Of a stretch of DNA of 64,000 bases, positions 1 through 11,222 are shown piece after piece. The stretch's first letter is position 1, and each line of letters begins with the position of its first letter. A program made the translations under genes and the position numbers. The DNA comes from Tubiluchus corallicola (lineage: Eukaryota; Priapulida; Priapulimorpha; Priapulimorphida; Tubiluchidae): the NCBI GenBank assembly GCA_030141605.1, contig JAQGDQ010000004.1, positions 1,056,001-1,120,000 of the forward strand. The letters run 5' to 3'. The notes under the pieces were generated by a model, which was not told the origin of the DNA, made no database searches, and was given only the letters and a program-made list of their open reading frames with translations.

Positions 1-730
1 TCAGGTGCTTGGGAGGCATATAAATTGCTAATAGATCTTATTATCCTCGATACAAATGACTAGCATTTAATAGTCAGTCGGAAAGCAAAACATATAGTAA
101 TTGTCTTACATTACTTGTGTGTTTTGGAATAATACAGTATGTACTGTTTTAATGTTTCAAATATTTTTAAAAGTTTTTGATCAATTAAAAAATGACTGAA
201 CAAAGTAAAAAGTTCTCATCAAAATGAAACGTGTGCGATAACTGAGGAAAAGGTGTCAAATTTTCAGCGTCGTTAAAATGAAACATTACTAAGCAGGTAG
301 TCGTTGAGCGACCAGTGAAGTTTGAACCAATAAAAATTGGAGCAATTTCTAAAAGCACATTTTAATAGCCCCCAGTTCAAAAGGGAAACCTGCCCTTGTT
401 TTTTCTTAGCTTTGCCTTTCCATAAATGATTAATTTCACAGAATTGGGACAACTACAGAAAGTTCCATAAAGAAATAAAAAGTTATGGCACCTCTATAAT
501 TTATGTTGATAGGAATGAAAGAACAAAAAAGCACTTAATGTTCTTTGTGTTTTTTAATGATGAAACAATTTTTTTTAATTTCATAACTGGAAATTTGACC
601 ATAAATAAAACAAAAACATTAACATATTAAACTAAAAACAAAACACTTATTCTTCAAAAATCACCAATTCAGCAATCATCAGCAAATAACCTGCTGATAG
701 TTATATTATTTGTAGAGCGAGCTAAAAGCA
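1..730. other. AT-rich intergenic stretch
   Basis: I see no open frame with protein-like composition and no recognisable repeat border here. It ends at the 12-bp direct repeat that flanks the LINE insertion. Confidence 0.5.
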
Positions 731-742
731 TAATTCAAGACT
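731..742. repeat. Target-site duplication, left copy
   Basis: The 12-mer taattcaagact is repeated exactly at 2453-2464, on the other side of the LINE. Confidence 0.7.
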
Positions 743-2452
743 TTCTTTCTCACCATCCTCCTGGTAGATTTTCATCTGTCAGCCGGCGAACACTTGATAA
801 CGTCTCTCCAGGTGTCTCTGTCTTCATACGTCTTCTCCTCCTCCACATCCACCAGTCGGATTCCTCTCCTCGCAAGCGCCTCTCCAACTCCATCAAGCCA
901 TCTCTTCCGGGGCCTTCCCACTGGTCTTTTGCCTTGCGGCTTCCATTCAAGATATTTCTTTGCCAATCTCGTGTCGTCCATCCGCTTAATATGCCCATAC
1001 CACCTCAACTTGCTCTCCTCAATCTCTCTCAAGAGTGGTTTCACTGAGAGGTCTGACCTTATCTGTTCACTTCTGAGTCTGTCTATCCTTGTTACACCCC
1101 TTATAGTCCGAAGAACTTTCATTTCCACTGCCTGTAGTCTTGAGGATGTCTTCGTTGTAAGTGACCAACATTCAGCTCCATATGTTAGTATTGGTTTCAA
1201 TATTGTGTTATATATGGTTGTCTTGACTTGCTTGGGTATGCACTTCTCTTTCAATAGGGGATACATCATCATAAAATTTCTTGTATATTTCTCAATCCTC
1301 GCACTCAACTCCGTTTCATGAATATTTCCTTCATCCACAACCACCCCAAGGTATTTATAGGAATTTGCCTTGTGCAGCTTCCTGTCTTCCATATACACAT
1401 CAAATTCCTCTCTTCTACGGCTTATGTGCATGAACTCAGTCTTTCCCTTTGCCGTGTTTATGCTCATTCCATTATTATTCATTGTTGATAACCATGAACT
1501 GGCCACACCCTGCAGTTCTTGTATGGTGTCCACCATCACTGCCGCATCGTCCGCGTAGGCGAGGACTTGCTGGTTTGGTCGTGGGTTTGTATCTCTGATG
1601 CACTTGTCCATGAATATGATATATAGGAGCGGGGACAACCCGTCTCCTTGTCTTACACCTGCTTCGATGTTAAACCAGTCAGTCTCCACGTCTCCTTTTC
1701 TTACCTTACTCACACTATTGCTATAGATGCTCTTGATAACTCTTATCAGCTTTTTGGGAACAGAATACGGCGGCTCCGACATAATCTTCCAAAGCAGCTT
1801 TCTTGGGACACGGTCAAAAGCTTTCTCCATATCAATGAAGAGAGCAAATTTGTCCCTTCCCCACTCCCAGCTTTTCTCCATTATCATCTTCATCACAAAC
1901 ACAAGATCTGATGTACTTCGTCCTGGTCGAAATCCGTACTGCCATTCTCCCAATCTAGCCTCAACATGTGTACGAAGCCTCCTCTCGATTATACTACTGT
2001 ATAGCTTTCCACAGTGGGACAATAGGGAAATGCCCCTAAAATTTTCACAAAGAGCTTTATCTCCCTTTTTAAATATCGGGTTAATGACTCCTCTCTGCCA
2101 CTCTGGTGGTATAGTTTCTTGTCTGTATGCGTCCTGCATTATGGTTAGCAGGAGCTTCTGCACCTCCTCCCCAGCTTCCTTCACAACTTCTACAGGGAGG
2201 TCATCATCTCCTGTTGCTTTACCTCTCTTCATCCGTGTTATGGCCCCCGAGATCTCAGCTCCCGTGATGTCCTCGATGAGTTCATTCGGGTCGATCTCTA
2301 GGTCCACATCCACTTCCAATTCTTCACTTCCTCGTACGTTGAGCAAATCATCAAAGTATTCTCTCCATCTGTTAGCGATGTCATCTGGTTGCACGAGCAA
2401 TTGTCCATTTTGATCTTTAATTGCGTATGTTTGTTCTTTAGCACTAATTCTG
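743..2452 (-). mobile_element. 5'-truncated RTE-like non-LTR retrotransposon
   Basis: The minus strand holds the reverse transcriptase half of a LINE. The upstream endonuclease part is missing, so the copy is 5'-truncated near 2452. Its 3' end lies about 30 bases past the stop codon at 772-774. The 12-mer taattcaagact sits directly outside both ends (731-742 and 2453-2464), as expected for a target-site duplication. The C-terminal GRPRKRW motif and the arrangement of RT blocks resemble RTE-group elements, but the clade call is from memory of the family. The unbroken frame suggests a fairly recent insertion. Confidence 0.85.
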
Positions 2453-2455
2453 TAA
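772..2455 (-). CDS. LINE reverse transcriptase, N-terminally truncated
   Basis: This is the reverse transcriptase of the element at 743-2452. It would copy element RNA at a nicked target site. An uninterrupted frame of about 560 codons runs to a TGA at 772-774. Using the open frame that begins at an ATG in flanking DNA (2521-2523, 583 residues), block A reads FIDMEKAFDRV near residues 229-239, block B RQGDGLSPLL near 291-300, and the catalytic block C AYADD near 322-326. The tail carries a typical LRWYGHIKRMDD stretch and then GKRPVGRPRKRW. The first 25 or so residues of that frame come from host DNA, not from the element. With no endonuclease or 5' UTR it is probably unable to move by itself, though the RT active-site aspartates are intact. 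Confidence 0.88.
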
Positions 2456-2526
2456 TTCAAGACTGAAATATGAAATAATTCAAGGCTACAATAAACCATG
2501 AAATAATTCAAGACTGCAAACATTAA
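2453..2526. repeat. Target-site duplication plus short tandem repeat
   Basis: The right-hand copy of the LINE's flanking 12-mer lies at 2453-2464. It is the first of three similar blocks beginning near 2453, 2476 and 2504, each starting with taattcaag and ending in an A-rich run. The LINE may therefore have landed in or beside a small pre-existing tandem array. Confidence 0.55.
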
Positions 2527-3159
2527 ATAAGTTGAAAGGTGTGATTACGGTAACACTTGAATTAGTATTTTGATACGCCATTTAAGTTTTTCTGACGTTT
2601 ATTCCCATCCATTTAGTACCCTGCTGTTCTTATTATATATTGCTGTGATAAAGTTAATAAGAAAAGTGATGACTGCACAATAAATAAAAAATTTGGTAGG
2701 AAACTTTTGTTCTTTTACTTCACTAATCATAATCATAATCTTTTATTTATCTTGCAACAGTTATAATCCAAACAAACAAAAAAATTGTGCATAATTTTTG
2801 ACAGTCATAAAAATAAATTATCGTGCAAATAATGGGACTGAAAATCAGGTGTATCTATATAATGGTATATTGAAGTACATTAAATTGGGCGTTAATTTTT
2901 ATGCACAGGCATACAGAAATTATAATTTACATAACAAAAAGCGGATCATGTGGGGAAAAAACAGGTGGAATCCCAAAATTACATACCAAACAATATTATA
3001 AATTGTGTGTTATAATCGTGCATAAGCAAGCAAATGTATAATGGAGCCATTAAAAATTACAAAGAGATTTTCGATTATCAGAGGTAAAGTACTTAGGCAG
3101 ATATTTGAAGCACAAAAAAATTAACTGGATGACTGCATGAGGAGAGTGACAATCGGAAC
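2527..3159. other. AT-rich intergenic stretch
   Basis: No gene or repeat border recognised. Stop codons are dense in all frames, apart from one low-complexity Asn/Lys/Tyr-rich stretch around 2798-3001 that I regard as chance. Confidence 0.4.
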
Positions 3160-3960
3160 CTAGGAAAAGTCATTGTTTTGATAATTTTATTATGGGCTGC
3201 TGTAAGTGGTTTCAGAACAGATTTTGTTGCTGTGCCTCATGACAAGATACAATAGTCAATATGTGGGTACACAATGGCAAAGTAAATCATTTTTAGGATA
3301 TCCGTGTTCAAGTAATGCCTCAATTTACAAAATATACCTGTAACTTTGCTTACTTTGTAGGTAATATTTTTTGTGTGTTGGCCAATTAAACCTGTCATCT
3401 ATGTAAACTCCCAGATATTTTATGTCTCATAATTGCTCAAATAAAAAGTCTTGCATGGATACTGTTATACTAGAGTTTTCATTGTTGACAAACTTATTTT
3501 TTTGATCATAAATTTTGTTTTACTATAGTTTACTGTTAACTTATTTGTACGCATCCATGTGCTAATTTCGATCAGTTCTTCATTACTTCTAAGCTCGAGA
3601 TTATGTGTGTCGTTGTCTGCTAAGAAGAGGTTAATGTCATCAGTAAAAATTCGAGTTTGCATGTTAGTACAAAGAGGAAGGTCATTTATATATAATCAGG
3701 AAAAGAAGTGGACGCAAAGGGAATCCTTGAGGTACGCCACATTGTATTGGGCATGGGTCGGAGGCAAAATTGTCAACTACAGTAAATTTGTATCTGTTTG
3801 TAAGATATGACTGGAATAGCTTTTGAGCGATTCCACGGATACCATAATAGTCCATTTTTTGAGTAAAATATCATGTTGAATGGTGTCAAATGCTTTTGTT
3901 AAATCAAGAAAGATGAGTGATTTATTGTCTAGGTTTGTCAGAAGAATTGTCTATGATTTC
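3160..3960 (-). mobile_element. Broken non-LTR reverse transcriptase relic
   Basis: Read on the minus strand with frame changes, this gives ordered RT blocks. They are a block A of the form FLDLTKAFDTIQHDILLKK around 3850-3930, a block B of the form CGVPQG around 3730-3750, and a block C reading FTDDINLF (FADD-like) around 3620-3650. A partial ELIEISTWMRTNKLTVNYSK stretch follows, then a degenerate C-terminal part down to about 3160. Frame breaks separate A, B and C and several stops interrupt the tail, so it is a pseudogene. The style (GVPQG, FADD, short thumb) is that of CR1/L2/jockey-type LINEs and differs from the RTE-like copy at 743-2452. Confidence 0.8.
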
Positions 3961-4524
3961 AGCAGTTGCTAGTAATAATTTTATAATTTCAACCTATAAC
4001 TAATAAGCAACACAGATGTAACGTAACAAAACTCAGAATAAGCGATCATGACCAACAAACTGAAAAAGGCAAATATATAATCCAAAAAGAAAATGAAAGA
4101 CTCTGTTCCTTCTGTATCAGTAGTAAAGATAACATACAAAACCCAATGGGAGACGAACACCACTTACTGAATACCTCCCATATAAACAAATCTGACAAAA
4201 ATACGAAAATCGTTTTCATAATTAAATTAATTTTTAAATGGCTCAGTTTTTTCCATATTTTGGTTATTTAGCTCCAACAATAGGTCGAACCTTAACAATT
4301 TTGGTAGCTTTATCAGTGAATGCATGCTCTGCAGATCAAACGAAACTCTCTATACCACACACAAACAGTAATGAGCGATACTGGTTGAACATTATTTTGT
4401 CTAATGTAAATATGTATAAGCTTTTGACATTAGTAGTCTTCGTGTGCTAATTTATTGCAAGTACTTTGTGTAATAGTTATAATAAATCATAGCCCATTTT
4501 TCAATATTATTTTTTCTCACAAAT

Positions 4525-4560
4525 TTGAGCAAATAAACTGAATTTAATTGAATTGAATTC
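4525..4560 (+). repeat. LINE-type 3' tail (TTGAAT repeats)
   Basis: The sequence 'gagcaaataaactgaattt' followed by repeats of the hexamer aattga resembles the 3' end of CR1/L2-type LINEs. A second, similar end lies at 5122-5148. Only the last part of an element is recognisable. Confidence 0.45.
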
Positions 4561-4980
4561 TCTGAAGTATTCAAATGCTTAAGAGTTAAGAAATTTACTT
4601 AAGAGTTAATACATTGCATAAAGTACAGTTTATTAATTGTTTTATATTGTATTTTTATAGGCTTCACATATTTATAAGTTTGGATCGCAGTCCACATCAG
4701 TTCAAGAAACTTAAGTCGGCAACAACTTCTCCGATCTCCACAAAAGAAGAAATCAGCATTATAGCAGCAAACTTTGACCATAATTCTTTTATAACTCATT
4801 CATTATTATTTTATTCTTTTTATTCTTTTTGAGCTTTTATTCAAATGGTTGAAACAAATACTACTTAAGTCATTTTTTCCTTTTCTTTCATTGCTGAAAA
4901 ATGCAACATTTAACTGTGATTTTGTATCAGTGTACTTCTATTTAATTAGTTAGCTAAGATATTTATGATGTTATACTAAA

Positions 4981-5012
4981 AATGTTAATTATTATTATTA
5001 TTACTACTAACA
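4981..5012 (+). repeat. Short ATT/ACT microsatellite
   Basis: A run of about five att/tta triplets leads into act triplets. Confidence 0.5.
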
Positions 5013-5039
5013 CTGAAAATAACGTTTTGTGCAAAGCTT

Positions 5040-5148
5040 TTATGAATTAACTTTACGTGTATGCACTATTTGGCATGTATGTACTGCATTGTGTTTTGCC
5101 AATGTACACTATAATTATGTACTTGAGCAATAAATTGAATTGAATTGC
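5040..5148 (+). repeat. Second LINE-type 3' tail
   Basis: It ends in 'gagcaataaattgaattga', nearly the same as the end at 4525-4560. The preceding 80 bases look like LINE 3' UTR. The start is uncertain. Confidence 0.45.
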
Positions 5149-5199
5149 TACTCTGCAAATTTGTGTGTATGATTAGTCATTAGTTGCCATGTTGTTTAC

Positions 5200-5420
5200 T
5201 AAAGACAGTTGTTTTCCAGCTGCAGCTGTCTCTAATGCCCTGGGCGTGCTACGTCAGAGCGAAGCCGGAGCGATAGACCAATATGTTTGACTAGGAAGAT
5301 GGACTTCCATCTCGACTTTAAAAATAGATGGCACTGATGTCGCGAGTTTCGCGAAAACAGCTATGGCGGCCTGTCGTTTGTTGGTCTTACAATAAAATAA
5401 AGGTAAAACCATTAAAATAG
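5200..5420. promoter_or_regulatory. GC-richer, promoter-like patch
   Basis: This patch has more CpG than the AT-rich sequence around it. It contains a CRE-like ctacgtcaga and a short open frame beginning ATGGCGGCC near 5362 that stops after ten codons, followed by a possible splice donor (aaag/gtaaaa near 5402). It could be a promoter with a non-coding first exon, for example for the LIX1 gene 6.5 kb downstream, whose exon 1a appears to have a splice acceptor before its start codon. It could equally serve a minus-strand transcript. Confidence 0.25.
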
Positions 5421-5691
5421 TTGTTAACTTTTGTTTTTGTACGCTGGACAACTTAGTAAACGAAGTACAGTTTCAAATAAATACCAGGGCCCGTTTGTTA
5501 TGGATTAATCACCTGTGATTTGTGCCCTCGCGTTTAAGTATAACTTTGTAGGTTGCAAGGTCGTCGCTGTGTAATGTGTAATACTCGATTTGAAATAGGT
5601 TTTACTAACAGACTTATCTAACACTAACTCAATTATTTTGATGCGAATTATGAGATTTTATTCATAAGCTGACCGTAATTCCAAGTATTTG

Positions 5692-5743
5692 GGGGTGGTT
5701 AATGCGATAAGTAATGTTCGTTGCGTCCATAACTAACCACCCC
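5692..5743. repeat. Inverted repeat, 10-bp perfect arms
   Basis: The arm ggggtggtta (5692-5701) is matched by taaccacccc (5734-5743) with a 32-base spacer. No function is evident. Confidence 0.6.
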
Positions 5744-8068
5744 TTCGCCTATCGGTATACATAGCAACTGAAAATTAATTATAACGTCATAGTTACATTT
5801 TATTTTAAGTCGTTATAGATATACTGTACTAATACTTCTTACGAACAGGTGAAAAAATTAATGAATGTTAATTTGTTTTTAAAGTACTGACAGGAACATG
5901 CTGTCATTGCAGGTTCATTTCATTTCTAATCTTTTAAGAACTCTTTAACCTGGAAATTGGGTTGATATATACAAACTTTAATTTTTGCCAATGTTTAGTG
6001 AATGATCTTGTTTAAAAAATTACGTCATGGAAATTGAATTTATTATTAATGCATTAAAGTTATGATGATTCTGATTATGGGTTTGATTATGCATATAAAT
6101 ATTATCATTTTCTCTCTGATTTGTTTTCATAATTTAATATATGTTTGTGTGCATCATTGGGAACGCTTTTTGATAGTGACATCATTTTACACTTGAGCTG
6201 TTTGCACACTTTTTAAACATAATTCTGTAATATTTTGCACAAGAAGGTAAGCAGTTTTTATCATAAGGTTAAGTGTTACACTTAGGACGATAACCTTGCA
6301 AAGCAGCAAAAGTGATTTTTAGTGATGGCGAGGTTAGGTAGGCAATGTGGTGTAGAGAGCTAGCAACTTGTAAAAATTTTAATAGTTTGTTTCTAAAACT
6401 GATGCATAACACTGTATAATTATTACAGTTTCCTATACTGATATAATAAAATAGCCTACAGTAAAATAGGATGATATAATATAAAATTTAATATAATATA
6501 AAACAGTAATATAAAATTTCTATAGGATGAAACACATTTACTTCATTTCATACAACAAATAAAACAAAAATTTTATATTTTGAAAGCAGCTTTCAGCCTC
6601 TATACTTGAGGGGTCTATATAATATAGGTAAACATTTTAATGATTTTATCATATATAATATAGTAAAACTACTTTGATTTTATTACATGTGAATCATCAG
6701 CACAGCTTTAGCAGTTTTTGGACTAAGCACACTTAAACAGCAAGCCCTGCATATTGTCAAAGATGCCAAAACAGTTAAACAACAAACAAAATTTACAAGC
6801 AAACTTAAAAAAGCTAAAATATCATACTTAACAATTACAATTGGTTGGAAATTAAATGGGCAAACATTTATATAGATTTAGCTTTATTACCTTGCATTTG
6901 GGATTTTGGCTTGGTTGTGTGTATGTTTAGAAAATATGAGATCGGCTGCAAACATTTGATATTCCCGTACAGTTTTAAGACACATTTGGCTGACTGACAT
7001 CAACCCTAATCCGTAGCTCATCCAGGAAATTTGGACAGGTAGTCCCCAATTACATCAAGGACGAATATCACTGGATGCAAGCACTTATCACCATTGTTGC
7101 AAACACATCTAGAGATAGATCTGTATCTCCAAGGTTAGCCAAAAAGTACTACTTATTCAGGGCTGAATGGGAAAGCACTTGTTACAGCCAACTAATGGTT
7201 GTTACATCCACGGACAGGAGATGTTACCTCTGTTTTCTGTAAAAGTAAGCTACAGTTCCAACGATGGCACCATTCTCAGCGATCTATATATGAAACGAAA
7301 GGTCTTGCTCTAGTGTCTTTTCATTGGTGGTTTATTTTTCGAATTGGGCCCACGGGGAGGAGCGGGACGCAAAAAACCTCCAAAAATGGCCCTTTTCTGC
7401 CTGTTTTTTATAAAACTTATAGCTCTTATCTCTGGAGAATGAGAATGTGCCAGATATGGTGTTTATAATGATTGGGTGGCCCGTTCGATGGTGGGTGTTA
7501 CAGGTATATTCAGAATTCCCGGCGTCCACTAACATTTTAATCGAAAAGCCTGTAGAACGAACGGTCCAGCTACCCCGTTGGGACTCTTGGAAGGAGATTT
7601 ACAGCTATGTGGGAAGAGGAGGAACAGGGCTACATGTCAATGGGGGTCTCTTCTGGAGTCGCCTCCACCAATTCCTGCGGGCCACGTGCAGTTTGATCAA
7701 GGAGCCTAGTACAGTAGGATCTAATAACGATTTTTTGCATCCGATCTTTACATTAAAAAACCATAGATTTCACCTTTCATGTCAGATAGTGGTAATTTCA
7801 TTACAATGCATATTAGTAATGTGTGTGTGTCACTCAGTCTATGTAATTCAGTGCATATTAATCTGTCTTGACTCGATGTTCTTCTTCAATTTTCCTCTTG
7901 TTCTTATCCATGTTTCTGGTCTATGAGAACACTACACCTGGTGAAGCGATGAAACAACCACTGGTCGAGGCGTCTACTACTGAGACTAAGCAGAAACTAA
8001 AATCTGGTAATCTCCCTATGTCAGGGGTGACCACACTTTTTCAGCTTGCCCGCTACTTACAAACTGAT
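5744..8068. other. Intergenic stretch with no recognised gene
   Basis: Mostly AT-rich, with TA-rich runs near 6460-6540 and 6620-6670. From about 7200 to 7700 the composition becomes more GC-rich and one plus-strand frame stays open from an ATG at 7456 to a stop at 7924-7926 (156 codons). I recognise no domain in it. It could be a repeat fragment. Confidence 0.35.
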
Positions 8069-8204
8069 CTGCCCAGACGTCTGCTTGGTCATAGTAGGTA
8101 GATCATATTGACTTGGTTATTTTATAATTTTACTTATAATTTATTTTGCAAAATAACCAAGTCAAAATGATCTACCTGATGTGACCAAGAAGACGACTGG
8201 GCAG
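8069..8204. repeat. Fold-back (hairpin) element, 55-bp arms
   Basis: The arm 8069-8123 pairs with 8150-8204: 49 of 55 positions match across a 26-base AT-rich spacer. The outer ends read ctgcccag and ctgggcag. No clear target duplication is visible. It could be a MITE or fold-back element, or a source of hairpin RNA. Confidence 0.8.
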
Positions 8205-8740
8205 TTCAAGAGACCCGATAATGGAAGCCTAGAGATTGGCTGGTTGGTGTTCCTACCAGCCAATCAAATTACTTTCTCGCATTTCGTGCACATTTGAGCA
8301 TTTTAATAGCGGCTTCCGCGATAGTTGTTGTGTTCTTTACATCACTTTTTTGTGTTCCAAGTGAGCAACGTGCAATTTCGTTATGTCCGACAGTGCTATT
8401 AAGTGACAACCGTCTTGTAAGGGTTAATGCCATCCGATCTGGTGGAAAAAACTACCCGCACTATCTTTGCGATCATGGCACAGACTTCAGTTGGATACAC
8501 TCAATTCATCGCCTGGGCCACACTTTGATTAGGCTGACAAACCTCTTCGAGGGCTGCACAAGATCTCTTGGCGGACCGCAAGCCGCAGTTTGCACACCCC
8601 TGCTTTATACTCTGTCTGTGATTTTGCTTCTGTAAGAGCTGCTGCTGGCTGTTATAATAATAAGTGTTATAATGTTAGTCTATTACAATCAAAAGGAGAG
8701 TTTACAAGCACTATGTAGAATGTCCGTGCATTATTGATCA
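8205..8740. other. Unassigned intergenic sequence
   Basis: GC is slightly higher than average. A plus frame of about 110 codons is open near 8294-8635, but it matches nothing I recognise and lacks an ATG at its start. Confidence 0.3.
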
Positions 8741-8799
8741 TTAGTGGATGGATGTAATAGCTTTTGTCATAGCGTACAGTTTCAACTTTGTACAAAATA

Positions 8800-9140
8800 T
8801 TTTGCATGGTTTTGCTGTGCTGTTGGTGTTGATGTTGCAGGTGTAGTCATTGTCATCGTCATGATCGCTATATGAATTGGATGGATTTGGTGTAGTGGGT
8901 GTGGTGAGTGTAATGTTGGTTGTTGTTGTGGTGTAGGATGCTGTGAATGGTGTCGTATAGCGTGATTGGTGTGGCATGGTTGTTGTGGCAGTTGAACGGT
9001 GCATTGGGTGTAGTGTGGTGGGTGTGGCTTGGTGTGCATCATGTGGTGTGAGTGGTTTCAAACTTGGTGGGTCAAGTCGCATGTATGTCATGGTGTGAGT
9101 GATGCAGCGTGGGTTTTATGATGGATGTGGTGTGGGTTGC
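8800..9140. repeat. G/T-rich low-complexity tract
   Basis: The plus strand is dominated by irregular tgtggtg-like words. The Thr/His/Pro-rich minus-strand frames here are by-products of this composition. Confidence 0.7.
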
Positions 9141-10470
9141 ATATGTCTGCATGCAAAATTGTTTTGCGGGGTTTCCTTTGCAATTCAATAATACATTATA
9201 ATCACGCTATTGTTCTAAATCTCGCCGATCCTATAAATTTAGTGTTATCAGTAAACGTGAATTGCATGATGGTGGACATGGTGATAACTGCTTCAGTTTC
9301 GGTTGCTACAGTACCCCTTAGTGAAAAATTATTAAAAAATACCTTCCACAGTTAAAATTAATACTTTTTCTAGTTCAATATTAAATTTAAAAATCGTGAA
9401 TGATCGCAAAAAGTCACTGCATACGATTTTATCACAGAAAATATAATTGTTTTTAAATCTAAAAAATTTTAGTGGGTAAAATACTAATCGGGCTTAACAA
9501 CGGTGTTTGTGTAATTCGAAAATGAGATTACGAAGCAGAAATATTTCAGATTTTTGACGTTAACTATCTCGGAAAGTGTGACACGGCAGAGCAAAAACGA
9601 ATTGAAAAAGAAACTGGTGATGAAAACTTTTCTGTCATGGGAATTTTCCAATGATTTAGCCTATGAAGTACATTCAGAAAATAAACTCACAAACAAGTAC
9701 AATGTGTACTGAGCATTTAGCACACACGAAAAGGAAGGCAAAATCACGCGGTGTTGGTGAAAATAGTCTCCGGGCAGTAGTAGCATATATCTATATAGGT
9801 ATTGTTACTTATATTCACCAAACAAAATCAGCAATGTACCAAATTTTCCTGTTCTCTTTTGTTATTCTTTATAAATTTAAAAACAGTAACAAGTGACAAG
9901 TTTTACTTTCAACTTTATTTGTAGTATTTAATAAAATTCAAAGAAAATAAAAACATTTTTGTATTGACTTAGAAAAGGAATCACTAATTTTATGGAAATA
10001 GCGTGTGGTACCTGAACTTCCGATACTGGTTTGCTGGTGAACGGTAAATAGATTACAGTGAAACGACCTTATTCTCTACCTTGTTATTGTGTAGTAAAAC
10101 GGAGCAACATATAGCATGATTTTTAAAATGATTAGGTGTATTAACACCCACTTAATTTAATAACTAGCAATTAGTAAAAAAACATGGTGAATAATTAACA
10201 ACTCAAAATTTTTGAAGTTTTTCCTCTCACAAGTGAACTTTTAATTTTGAAAAATCTGAAACTACATATACAGCTGCATAGCAAATGATGACGATTGTGA
10301 TGAGGAAGGGGAGTAGAAAAAGAAGGACAATAACGAAAATGACAATCAGGATTTGAATTAGAGAGGTGGTTTTTTTTTATTTGAATGATGTGCAGTTGTA
10401 TACTTATAAAATCAATTTTGCAAGGGAAAGCATATCACCTAGCATAGATTTTGAAGACAAAGTAGGCTAT
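9141..10470. other. AT-rich intergenic stretch
   Basis: No gene-like frame and no repeat border recognised. Confidence 0.4.
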
Positions 10471-11222
10471 TAATGGTGGGACGAAGCTTAAGATTCCGTA
10501 ACCGAATTGAATCTGAAGCTTGTTTTTACTTCATTTTCAAAACCATATTAAATCCGAATCTCACATTTTTGCAGCTACCGAAACCGATCCAAATCAGAAT
10601 CTCTAATTTGCTTTTAATTTTCATATTTAAGCTGAATTTTGTAAATTAACGCCATGTAAGTTTTTCATCTTAGGATCAGTGCAGTGTTAGTGGCAATGGA
10701 TGTCATAAGTTTTTGTGGAAACATAATGGTCTTCCTAAATACAGTAAGGTTTTTTAGTTGAGACATTCAACTTTCATTTTTATTTATTGCCATCTAGAAA
10801 ATAACACTAGTATGTGTTTAGAAACACAGTAACTAAAGATTTGCGTCGTTATTGAAAATAGTATCAGTCGGGTATTGATTTGACAAATAATTTATGCTGT
10901 ACGAAACTTTTACGGAACTTAATGATCACATTAAAGATGTCAACCTAGCAAAGGGCACATCGCAAAAGGGCACATCGCAAAGGCACAACTTTTGTTACAG
11001 ATTAAACTGGTATAAAAAAGGAATTTACATAAATTTTTTGCATAAGTTGGCAGCAGATTTGTTCCCTAAACACAAATTGTGAAGACTGCTTATGAAGACT
11101 ATTTTGCAGAATTCAAACTGGAATCGAAGCAGTTAAAATAAAACCGAGTCGGATCCGGATCAAATCTCCGATTCCGATTGTAATCCGAAGTTCCGGAGTA
11201 GCGAAGCTTCATCTCATCTCTA
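10471..11222. mobile_element. hAT-like non-autonomous element (752 bp)
   Basis: The left end (from 10471) carries ggtgggacgaagctt. The right end, read inward on the other strand, is tagagatgagatgaagcttc. The outer 8-mers are taggctat and cagactat, which match at 6 of 8 positions and fit the 8-bp duplication hAT elements make. Near both ends there are repeated attccg/ccgaat words of the kind transposases bind. No transposase frame is present. A short direct repeat (gggcacatcgcaaa) occurs near 10956-10983. Confidence 0.6.

Noticed and set aside
794-2413. Plus-strand open frames of up to 228 codons
   Set aside because: They are mirror images of the LINE reverse transcriptase coded on the minus strand.
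8741-9091. Thr/His/Pro-rich minus-strand frames of 86-116 codons
   Set aside because: They follow from the G/T-rich low-complexity plus strand; two overlapping frames show the same bias.
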